Part shown: positions 1-5,207 of the stretch, one piece after another
How the letters are laid out: each line of letters begins with the position of its first letter
Numbering within the stretch: the stretch's first letter is position 1
From: Methanosarcina sp.
Lineage (GTDB): Archaea > Halobacteriota > Methanosarcinia > Methanosarcinales > Methanosarcinaceae
Assembly: GCA_013330315.1 (NCBI GenBank)
Contig: DUIO01000135.1
Coordinates: 1-5,207 of the forward strand
Direction: 5' to 3'
Length of the DNA: 5,207 nucleotides
The notes under the pieces: generated by a model
What the model was told of the DNA's origin: nothing
Databases searched by the model: none
The model's input: the letters and a program-made list of their open reading frames with translations, nothing else
Position numbers and translations under genes: made by a program

Positions 1-2774
1 CGGGCAGACCTTACCTTTTTGAAGATCTCCATTACAATAATGACAGTGCCGGCAATTATGAAAAAGCTGAACCAGCTCTCAAACGAAACAGGGTTTATGC
101 TGAGAAGTTCCTGCATGAAAGGCATGTGCATGGCAAGTATGTGTAGCCCCTGCATCATTACAACGCCTACCACCAGAAAATAATTGTTTCTTGCGGGTAC
201 ACGGAATGCGGAACGGTACTCAGAACGGCAATTGAATACATGGAAGTTCTCAAAGAGGACCATCAACAGCAGCAGGGAATTCCTTGCAAAGGTCTCCTCA
301 TACCCTTTCCCAAGTAACCATGCCCAGGCTATAAAAGCTATTATTCCGATAGTCATCCCTGAAATAAGTGTTTCTTTTATCATCAGGTCATTGAAAATTC
401 CTTCATCGGGTTTTCTCGGTTTTCTGTACATCACTCCGGGCTCTCCTGCCTCGAAAGCAAGAGCTACCCCCTGAATTCCGTTTGTTACCAGATTGAGCCA
501 GAGAAGCTGCACTGCAAGTAACGGTATCGATAAGCCCGCAAAAAGTGCGAGTATGAAAAGAACAACTTCTGAAAGCCCTGTAGATATAAGAAGAAGGGTG
601 ACTTTTCGGATGTTATCATAAGCGATCCTCCCTTCTTCCACTCCTGCAACAATGGAAGAGAATGTATCGTCTGTCACAATCATGGACGATGTATCTTTTG
701 CCACATCGGTTCCTGACCCCATTGCCACACCTATATTTGCCCGCCTGAGTGCAGGAGCGTCATTAACCCCATCACCGGTTACGGCGACAAAATGCCCCCT
801 CATTACGAGCGCATCGACAATCTGCATTTTCTGTACCGGGGTTACCCTGGCAAACACTCGTATTTTTTCGAGAGTGGTCATATAAGTTGGGAGCTCAGGG
901 TCGCCAAGCTCTTCCATTTCTTTGCCTGTGAGCATTTCCTCCCGTGAATTGGTGATGCCAAGTTCGCTGGCTATTGCGAGGGCAGTCTTTTGGTGGTCCC
1001 CTGTAACCATTATTACCTCAATTCCCGCTTTTTTGCAGGTCCTGACTGCTTCACTGACATCTGGTCTCAGGGGATCGATGAAAGCTGCAATGCCGAGAAA
1101 TGTGAGCTCTGGCTTTACGGATTTCAGGTCGGGCACTTCGCCTATCTTGCCCTTTACGGGCCCCTCAGCAATAACGAGTGCACGGTATCCTTTCTCCATT
1201 AAGGAGTTCAGTTCCATATTCAGAGAATCCGGATCTATCGGGATCGTCCCCTCTGCTGTTTCCATTACTTTACAGTATGGAAGGACAGCTTCCATAGCCC
1301 CTTTGACAGCTGCCCTGATAGAACCGCTTTTTTCCTCCTCATAGGCATCTGCCTGATAATATACAGCTGCATACATTCTTTCGGATTCGAAGGGTACTTC
1401 GGCAACTACTTTTGTTTCACGTCTGACTTCTTCCGGATTTATCCCTATCTTGGACGCAAGCGCAAGAAAAGCAACATCTATAGCGTCGCCGTGATGGGTC
1501 CATTTCCCACCTTCCTGGGAGAGAGTTCCTTCATTGCAAATCGTAGCAGCAAGTGCAAGCTTCCGAAGCCTTTCCATATCTTTTATCTCAGGAAAATCCC
1601 CGTTTTTCTGCTTTATTTCCCCCGCAGGTGCATATCCTTCTCCCGAAACTTCAAAATAATCTCCAGGAGGAAGAAGTACCATTCTTGCGGTCTGCTGGTT
1701 GACGGTAAGAGTACCGGTCTTATCGGTTGCTATAGTGGTGCAGCTTCCCAGGCTTTCTACTGCTGAGAGCTTGCGAACAATTACATTTCGTCTGGCCATT
1801 CGGGTAGATGCAATCGAGAGTGCAACTGTAACTCCTACAGGTAGCCCTTCAGGAATAGCAGACACTACAAGGGCTACGGCAAGGAAAAATACTTCTATGG
1901 GGGCAGTTCCCTGCGAAAGGGCAACTGCACTCATCACGCCACTTGCAGCGATTACGACAAATCCTATTTTCCGGGCAAAGTCTTCCATCCGTATAAGGAG
2001 AGGGGGCTTTGCAGACACTGTTTCCGTTACAGCACGTGCAATTATCCCTACTTCGGTTCGGCTGCCTGTTGCAGTTACAGCTCCACAGCCGCGCCCTGTG
2101 ATTACAGTGCTTCCGGCATATGCCATATTGCGCCTATCACTTACAGGAATATCTTCACCGAGTATACCCACAGTCTTCTGCACTGCTGCAGATTCTCCGG
2201 TAAGGAGCGATTCATCTATAGTAAGGTTTGTAGCACGGAGGATACGGAGGTCGGCAGGGATACGGCTTCCTGATTCCAGCAGGACAATATCTCCGGGAAC
2301 TATTTCTTCAGCCGAAATTTTTATCTCGGCTCCCCCTCTCCTGACCCTGGACATAATTTTTAAGATAGTCTGCAACTGTGTTGCGCTCTGCTCAGCTTTC
2401 CATTCTTGAATGGTGCCGATTACAGCATTGATTATTACTACAAGGAAAATGAATCCTGCATCCCTCAGGTCCTCCAGTAGAACAGAGATTATTCCTGCCA
2501 TAAGGAGGATATAAATTAAAGGGCTTTTGAACTGATGGAATATTATCTCTGCCAGTCCGGGAGGCTTTCTTGCAGGAAGGGTATTTCTCCCATATTCCTG
2601 AAGTCTGATAGTTGCTTCTTCAGGCTCAAGCCCTCGGGAAGAAGTATCAAGCTTTTTAAATACATCTTCATTTCCCAGAGAATGCCACAAAGTAGTGGTT
2701 TTAACGTGGTTCTCAGAAGCTTCAGGTTCGGAATTTTGCCTCCGAAAAATTCTATTCTTTCTTTTTTCTTCCAT
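1..2774 (-). CDS. P-type (P2-like) cation-transporting ATPase, 3' end cut by window edge
   Basis: This is an ATP-driven cation pump of the cytoplasmic membrane. I translated the whole minus-strand frame: 924 codons with no stop, still open at base 1. Visible in order are M1-M2 (about 86-122), actuator-loop TGES (192-195), M3-M4 (about 270-316) with PEGLP (308-312), phosphorylation motif DKTGTLT with Asp351, nucleotide-domain VPFESERM (460-467) and KGA (491-493), DPLRP (567-571), MVTGD (589-593), hinge TGDGVNDAP (666-674), then M5-M10 (about 726-915). There is no CPx motif or N-terminal metal-binding domain, so it is not a heavy-metal P1B pump. PEGLP and ten membrane segments point to the P2 group (Ca2+, or Na+/K+-like). 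The visible length already matches the usual family size (about 900), so few residues are missing. Ion-site residues deviate from SERCA: M5 has Gly733 before Glu736, and M6 reads NLVTN instead of NLVTD. The transported ion is therefore uncertain. The ATG at 2774 has no good Shine-Dalgarno; GTG at 2825 is the alternative, and an in-frame TAA lies at 2850-2852. Confidence -1.
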   Translation of the reverse strand, partial: MEEKRKNRIFRRQNSEPEASENHVKTTTLWHSLGNEDVFKKLDTSSRGLEPEEATIRLQEYGRNTLPARKPPGLAEIIFHQFKSPLIYILLMAGIISVLLEDLRDAGFIFLVVIINAVIGTIQEWKAEQSATQLQTILKIMSRVRRGGAEIKISAEEIVPGDIVLLESGSRIPADLRILRATNLTIDESLLTGESAAVQKTVGILGEDIPVSDRRNMAYAGSTVITGRGCGAVTATGSRTEVGIIARAVTETVSAKPPLLIRMEDFARKIGFVVIAASGVMSAVALSQGTAPIEVFFLAVALVVSAIPEGLPVGVTVALSIASTRMARRNVIVRKLSAVESLGSCTTIATDKTGTLTVNQQTARMVLLPPGDYFEVSGEGYAPAGEIKQKNGDFPEIKDMERLRKLALAATICNEGTLSQEGGKWTHHGDAIDVAFLALASKIGINPEEVRRETKVVAEVPFESERMYAAVYYQADAYEEEKSGSIRAAVKGAMEAVLPYCKVMETAEGTIPIDPDSLNMELNSLMEKGYRALVIAEGPVKGKIGEVPDLKSVKPELTFLGIAAFIDPLRPDVSEAVRTCKKAGIEVIMVTGDHQKTALAIASELGITNSREEMLTGKEMEELGDPELPTYMTTLEKIRVFARVTPVQKMQIVDALVMRGHFVAVTGDGVNDAPALRRANIGVAMGSGTDVAKDTSSMIVTDDTFSSIVAGVEEGRIAYDNIRKVTLLLISTGLSEVVLFILALFAGLSIPLLAVQLLWLNLVTNGIQGVALAFEAGEPGVMYRKPRKPDEGIFNDLMIKETLISGMTIGIIAFIAWAWLLGKGYEETFARNSLLLLMVLFENFHVFNCRSEYRSAFRVPARNNYFLVVGVVMMQGLHILAMHMPFMQELLSINPVSFESWFSFFIIAGTVIIVMEIFKKVRSA

Positions 2775-2847
2775 ATCTTGCTGCTTTTTGCCCTTCTCAG
2801 GGACACCCCGGTCTGATAGAAGCACGTTCGCCACCCCTTTGCTAGTT

Positions 2848-2858
2848 CTTTATAATTT
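2848..2858 (-). promoter_or_regulatory. Candidate TATA box of the P-type ATPase gene
   Basis: The minus strand reads AAATTATAAAG here, which resembles an archaeal TATA box, with a purine/A-rich stretch (GGGAAC) just upstream as a possible BRE. Archaeal transcription usually starts about 25 bases downstream, which would fall near 2827. That gives a leader of about 50 bases for the ATG at 2774, or an almost leaderless message if GTG at 2825 is the true start. This is a motif match only, in AT-rich DNA where chance matches are common. Confidence 0.4.
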
Positions 2859-3047
2859 GTTCCCAACAATACTATTTTTATTTCTTTTTCTAATCTGATG
2901 CACAGGCTAAGTTTTACAGGTGTTAAGTTATTTTTCTTTTATTTTTCTGTCGGGAATTGGAGAAATAAATTAATTTTTTTAGGATGTTATTTTCGTATCT
3001 TTTCAAAATAACTGTATCCCTTAAATACTGAAAATTGCTTGGTAAGG

Positions 3048-3088
3048 GGCAATTGCCGGTATCCTGACTGTTCAATATCCTGGATACC
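3048..3088. repeat. Palindrome GGCAATTGCC followed by a 7-bp inverted repeat
   Basis: GGCAATTGCC at 3048-3057 is a perfect 10-bp palindrome. It is followed at once by GGTATCC (3058-3064), whose reverse complement GGATACC lies at 3082-3088, leaving a 17-base loop. As RNA or cruciform DNA the second pair could form a 7-bp stem. No T-run follows immediately on either strand, so I do not call it a terminator. It may be a protein-binding site or a leader structure of a transcript heading into the ATPase gene, or it may be chance. Confidence 0.4.
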
Positions 3089-3131
3089 CTGATATTCCAT
3101 AAAACTGAGTTTTTCGCCTATATCCCCTTTC

Positions 3132-3145
3132 GCAACATATGTTGC
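3132..3145. promoter_or_regulatory. Perfect 14-bp palindrome GCAACATATGTTGC, candidate operator
   Basis: The sequence is identical to its own reverse complement over 14 bases, as expected for the site of a dimeric helix-turn-helix regulator. It directly abuts a TATA-like element at 3146-3157. Read on the minus strand, the TATA element comes first and the palindrome then occupies the space between TATA box and expected start site, a classic repressor position in archaea. The regulator is unknown. A transcript started here on the minus strand would have a leader of about 350 bases before the ATPase start. Confidence 0.45.
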
Positions 3146-3157
3146 TTATAATATAAA
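3146..3157 (-). promoter_or_regulatory. TATA-like element next to the palindrome
   Basis: The minus strand reads ATTTATATTATA here, close to the archaeal TATA consensus TTTATATA. The plus strand (TATAATATAAAT) is also TATA-like, so direction is not settled. A minus-strand start would lie near 3125 and feed the ATPase gene. A plus-strand start would lie near 3180 and would run into the purine repeat without meeting a recognisable gene. Confidence 0.35.
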
Positions 3158-3417
3158 TCTCGTTTCGCATAATCATTCAGTATTACATTTCGATTTGATA
3201 CTGACAGATTCTGATTTAAATTCGACAACTCTCAATGACATTTTCTGCTACAATATTTTTAATTCTGCATTAATAACTGATAAAAATAGTTTTCGAAACT
3301 GATTTATACTCTTTTTTTCACGTGCGTCCTGTACGAAGATTTCGAGTTTAAATTATTGGTAAGATTTTTTCATCTACAAAAAACAAGAATATAATATAAG
3401 AAGAATATAAAAATAAT

Positions 3418-3564
3418 AGGAAAAGGAAACGCAGGAAAAGATAAAACAGGAAGAAGAGGCAGGAAGAACATATAGGAAGAAAATATAGGAAGAAGATACT
3501 CGGAGAGAAAAAGCAGGAGGAAGATACAGGAAGAGAAAATTGGGGAAAATAAAGGAAAAAAGGC
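3418..3564. repeat. Purine-rich degenerate 13-bp tandem repeat (AGGAAGAAGATAY)
   Basis: The plus strand is nearly all purine and breaks into units that start with AGGA. Exact 13-base units begin at 3448, 3461, 3474, 3487, 3515 and 3528. Fifteen-base variants lie at 3418, 3433 and 3500, and a decayed tail runs to 3564. The consensus is close to AGGAAGAAGATAY. The units are not translatable on plus: all three plus frames meet stops inside or next to the array. On minus it gives only a low-complexity Phe/Leu/Ser reading. It is best described as a degenerate minisatellite. As RNA of the permease transcript it would be a pyrimidine (U/C)-rich 3' region. Confidence 0.75.
3551..3564 (-). terminator. 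Possible U-rich termination zone downstream of the permease gene
   Basis: The minus strand carries CCTTTTTTCCTTT here, about 190 bases past the permease stop codon, and is followed by the long pyrimidine-rich repeat. Archaeal RNA polymerase and the termination factor aCPSF1/FttA act at U-rich stretches. No good T-run occurs on the minus strand between the permease stop and this point. The assignment is inferred from composition only. Confidence 0.25.
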
Positions 3565-3753
3565 ATGTTCTGTCCTTTTTAGAGACCGTGTTCGGTATAG
3601 GTGCCTCTTGTTGGTTCGGGAAATCCTTTTCAGTTTGCCTCTTGCTTATCTGTCTAATTTATCTTCTTTTATAACTCTTTTTATTCATCCTTCCTGGTGC
3701 CTGCTTTGACTCACTCGTTTTATCCTTGGCCACTCCAGAATTTTGAAATCTAC

Positions 3754-5052
3754 TTAGAGGTATGCTTCCTTCAATACAAAAATGAGAGACAGAAGGACCA
3801 TTGTTATGCTGATGTCTTCGAATTTTCTGCTTCCCGCTTTGACCGCCGTATAGGAAATTATACCCCAGACAATCCCTTCGGCGATAGAATAACTGAATGT
3901 CATTATAAGAATAGTTACTGCTGCAGGGACGAGTTCTGTCCAGGTATCAAAATCAAGATCTCTTAAACCCTGGATCATGAAAATTCCTACCATTATAAGG
4001 GCTGGGGATGTAGCATATGCCGGGATAATAGCTGCTATCGGAGAAATAAAGAGGGCAAGCAGGAAAAGGATTGCTACGACAACGGATGTGAGTCCCGTTC
4101 TTCCACCTGCTTCGACTCCTGATGCGCTTTCTACGTAGGTCGTGACTGTTGAAGTCCCCAGAACAGCTCCTGCACAAGTGGCAACGGCATCAGCCATAAG
4201 TGCCTGTTTTGCTCTTGGAAGTTTTCCGTCCTCATCAAGGAAATCAGCTCTTGAAGCAACCCCTACAAGCGTGCCTACAGTATCGAAGAAGTCCGTAAAA
4301 AGGAAGGTAAACATTATTACATAAAAATCCGGATTTTGAATGATCGAAAAATCAAACTGGAAAGCTATAGGGGCAAGGGAGGGAGGCATAGAAAAGAGTG
4401 AACCAGGAGCTTCTGTTACCCCCAGAGATATGCCAATAACTGTTACAATAAGGATTCCCCACAAAATTGAGCCTCTTACTCTGTATGCCTGAAAGACTAC
4501 CATCAGCACAAAGCCAATAACTGAAAGAAGCACCGTTGTTTCTCCCAGATCTCCAAGTGCTACATAGGTATTGGGATCCTGTACAACTATTTTTGCACCT
4601 GTAAGCCCGATGAATGCAATAAAAAAGCCAATTCCCGCACTGATCGCGATTTTGAGGTTTTTAGGGATTTCATTCACTATTGTTTCTCTCAATTTCGTCA
4701 GGGTCAGAAGGATGAAAATGATACCATCGATAAGAACTGCTGTAAGAGCTGCCTGCCAGCTTATATTCATGCCAAGGACAACAGTAAACGCAAAAAAAGC
4801 ATTAAGTCCCATTCCGGGAGCCTGGGCAAAAGGGTAGTTTGCCCATAATCCCATTATCAGCGTTCCTATTGCAGCCGAAAGACACGTAGCAACCATAACG
4901 GCTCCGAAATCCATTCCCGTACTGCTCAGGATGGTTGGGTTCACAAAAATGATGTATGCCATCGTTACGAAGGTTGTCAGACCTGCAACAATCTCAGTTC
5001 GTGGGTCGGTTTTATTTTCATGAAATTTGAATAGTTTTTCAAGAGTACTCAT
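3754..5052 (-). CDS. AzgA/PbuG-type purine (adenine/guanine/hypoxanthine) permease, NCS2 family
   Basis: This is a complete 432-residue membrane permease expected to import purine bases, probably with protons, for salvage. Family hallmarks in order are TTFVTMAYIIFVNP in TM1 (26-39), PFAQAPGMGLNAFF in TM3 (74-87, with Asn84), FTDFFDTVGTLVG in TM8 (252-264, with Asp254 and Asp257) and TTYVESASGVEAGGRTGLT in TM10 (304-322, with Glu308). In characterised AzgA proteins an Asn in TM3, acidic residues in TM8 and a Glu in TM10 bind the purine; all have counterparts here. The protein is hydrophobic throughout, fitting the 14-segment UraA-like fold, and its length is usual for COG2252. The ATG start is supported by GGGGGA about six bases upstream and by the N-terminal 'KFHENKTDPRTEIVAG', typical of the family. 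The precise substrate (adenine versus guanine/hypoxanthine) cannot be told from sequence. It reads as a single gene: its neighbour, the ATPase, lies about 980 bases further down the same strand. Confidence 0.95.
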   Translation of the reverse strand: MSTLEKLFKFHENKTDPRTEIVAGLTTFVTMAYIIFVNPTILSSTGMDFGAVMVATCLSAAIGTLIMGLWANYPFAQAPGMGLNAFFAFTVVLGMNISWQAALTAVLIDGIIFILLTLTKLRETIVNEIPKNLKIAISAGIGFFIAFIGLTGAKIVVQDPNTYVALGDLGETTVLLSVIGFVLMVVFQAYRVRGSILWGILIVTVIGISLGVTEAPGSLFSMPPSLAPIAFQFDFSIIQNPDFYVIMFTFLFTDFFDTVGTLVGVASRADFLDEDGKLPRAKQALMADAVATCAGAVLGTSTVTTYVESASGVEAGGRTGLTSVVVAILFLLALFISPIAAIIPAYATSPALIMVGIFMIQGLRDLDFDTWTELVPAAVTILIMTFSYSIAEGIVWGIISYTAVKAGSRKFEDISITMVLLSLIFVLKEAYL

Positions 5053-5059
5053 AAATTTC

Positions 5060-5065
5060 CCCCGA
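5060..5065 (-). promoter_or_regulatory. Ribosome binding site of the permease gene
   Basis: The minus strand reads CGGGGGAAATTT directly before the ATG. The GGGGGA run lies at a suitable distance to pair imperfectly with the pyrimidine-rich 3' end of archaeal 16S rRNA. It supports the ATG at 5052 over internal starts. Confidence 0.45.
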
Positions 5066-5080
5066 ATATCAGTCTGGTTC

Positions 5081-5100
5081 AGAGCTGTGTAGAGCTACGT
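5081..5100. repeat. Two tandem 10-bp direct repeats in the permease leader
   Basis: AGAGCTGTGT (5081-5090) is followed directly by AGAGCTACGT (5091-5100), identical at 8 of 10 positions. The period is about one DNA helical turn. The pair lies 30-50 bases before the permease start codon, so it could be a regulator-binding site for purine-responsive control. No regulator is visible in the window. Confidence 0.4.
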
Positions 5101-5108
5101 TATTCTAG

Positions 5109-5123
5109 CTGAACGTTCTTCAG
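5109..5123. repeat. Small inverted repeat around GAACGTTC in the permease leader
   Basis: CTGAA (5109-5113) pairs with TTCAG (5119-5123) around a five-base loop, and the inner GAACGTTC (5111-5118) is itself a perfect 8-bp palindrome. The hexamer GTTCTT occurs twice with a 9-base period (5115 and 5124). It is a possible operator or leader hairpin, too short to assign further. Confidence 0.3.
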
Positions 5124-5125
5124 GT

Positions 5126-5134
5126 TCTTATAAT
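5126..5134 (-). promoter_or_regulatory. Second (proximal) TATA candidate of the permease gene
   Basis: The minus strand reads GATTATAAG followed by AACC, very like the ATPase candidate box ATTATAAAGAAC. If used, transcription would begin near 5105, giving a leader of about 50 bases with the 10-bp repeats just downstream of the start. It competes with the stronger-looking distal box at 5181-5191. Confidence 0.3.
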
Positions 5135-5180
5135 CGCGTGTCCTATGCCTTTTTTCTATTCATAGAGGATAGTTTTTCTG

Positions 5181-5191
5181 TATAAATATAA
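5181..5191 (-). promoter_or_regulatory. Distal TATA box candidate of the permease gene
   Basis: The minus strand reads TTATATTTATA, a good archaeal TATA-like element. The expected start near 5160 would give a leader of about 105 bases that contains the short inverted and direct repeats at 5081-5123. It may instead be a chance match in AT-rich DNA. Confidence 0.4.
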
Positions 5192-5207
5192 TTGCTGGCT
5201 TATTCTT

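Larger units (their letters stand above)
2859..3753. other. Long gene-free, AT-rich spacer between the permease and ATPase genes
   Basis: About 900 bases separate the permease stop from the ATPase promoter region. I see no ORF with a credible start, no Shine-Dalgarno-supported small gene, and no tRNA or rRNA. Base use is much richer in A+T than in the flanking genes. Open frames here (about 70 codons near 3092-3304 on plus without ATG; 72 codons at 3566-3348 on minus) have no recognisable composition and are expected by chance or from the purine repeat. The spacer holds, from left to right, an inverted-repeat cluster (3048-3088), a palindrome beside a TATA-like box (3132-3157), and a purine-rich tandem repeat (3418-3564). 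A slightly less AT-rich piece of unknown role (about 3565-3650) lies next to the permease 3' region. A small RNA gene cannot be excluded. Confidence 0.7.

Noticed and set aside
922..1344. 140-codon plus-strand open frame
   Set aside because: It is antisense to the ATPase nucleotide-binding and phosphorylation domains, has no plausible domain, and is explained by the real minus-strand gene.
1699..2409. 236-codon open frame on the plus strand opposite the ATPase
   Set aside because: It is exactly antisense to the conserved actuator, M3-M4 and DKTGT region. Its Arg/Thr/Ser/Pro-rich reading has no family resemblance and is a shadow of the real gene's codon use.
2543..2869. 108-codon minus-strand open frame starting at ATG 2869
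   Set aside because: It is in a different frame from the ATPase N-terminus, which it overlaps. The conserved residues lie in the other frame, and no frameshift is needed since that frame is open from 2849 to base 1.
3092..3304. About 70 codons open on plus without an ATG start
   Set aside because: It has no credible start or ribosome binding site. A frame this long is expected about once by chance across six frames of a 900-base AT-rich spacer.
3348..3566. 72-codon minus-strand frame rich in Phe/Leu/Ser that looks like a small membrane protein
   Set aside because: It is the translation of the pyrimidine strand of the tandem repeat, which lacks stops by composition. No ribosome binding site was recognised and the sequence is low complexity.
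3611..3625. GGTTCGGGAAATCC resembling a tRNA T-arm
   Set aside because: The flanking bases do not form a T-stem and no acceptor, D or anticodon arms are present.
3602..3644. Direct repeat TGCCTCTTG at 3602 and 3636
   Set aside because: There are only two 9-base copies with no flanking inverted repeats or gene, so it does not support an attachment site or insertion-sequence scar.
3697..3966. 89-codon plus-strand frame overlapping the permease 3' end
   Set aside because: It is mostly antisense to the well-supported permease C-terminus and shows no recognisable protein features.

Overview
The window looks like chromosomal DNA of a methanogenic archaeon, most likely Methanosarcina or a close relative. 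The grounds are composition and promoters rather than a marker gene. Two moderately GC-rich membrane-transport genes are separated by a long, very AT-rich spacer, and candidate start sites are preceded by archaeal TATA-like boxes (TTATATTTATA, ATTATAA) instead of bacterial -35/-10 pairs. The genus assignment is an inference.

Layout: both genes lie on the minus strand, so the window reads right to left. At the right, 5052-3754 encodes a complete 432-residue purine permease of the AzgA/PbuG (NCS2, COG2252) family. A leader of about 50-150 bases upstream of it carries two TATA candidates and short direct repeats. Next comes a gene-free spacer of roughly 900-980 bases (about 2775-3753). It contains a 13-bp degenerate purine-rich tandem repeat, a perfect 14-bp palindrome abutting a TATA-like element, and two weaker inverted repeats. 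From about 2774 down to base 1 runs a P-type (P2-like) cation-transporting ATPase. It is read without interruption for 924 codons and all catalytic motifs are present. No stop codon is reached, so the gene leaves the window at its left edge, probably only a few residues short of its C-terminus.

The two genes share an orientation but are too far apart to be an obvious operon; each has its own promoter candidate. Nothing shows a joint function: one imports nucleobases and the other pumps cations using ATP. I found no mobile element, CRISPR array, tRNA, rRNA or clear new multi-gene system. The points most worth a second look are the ATPase's altered ion-binding residues in M5 and M6, the purine-rich repeat tract, and the palindrome beside a TATA box in the spacer.
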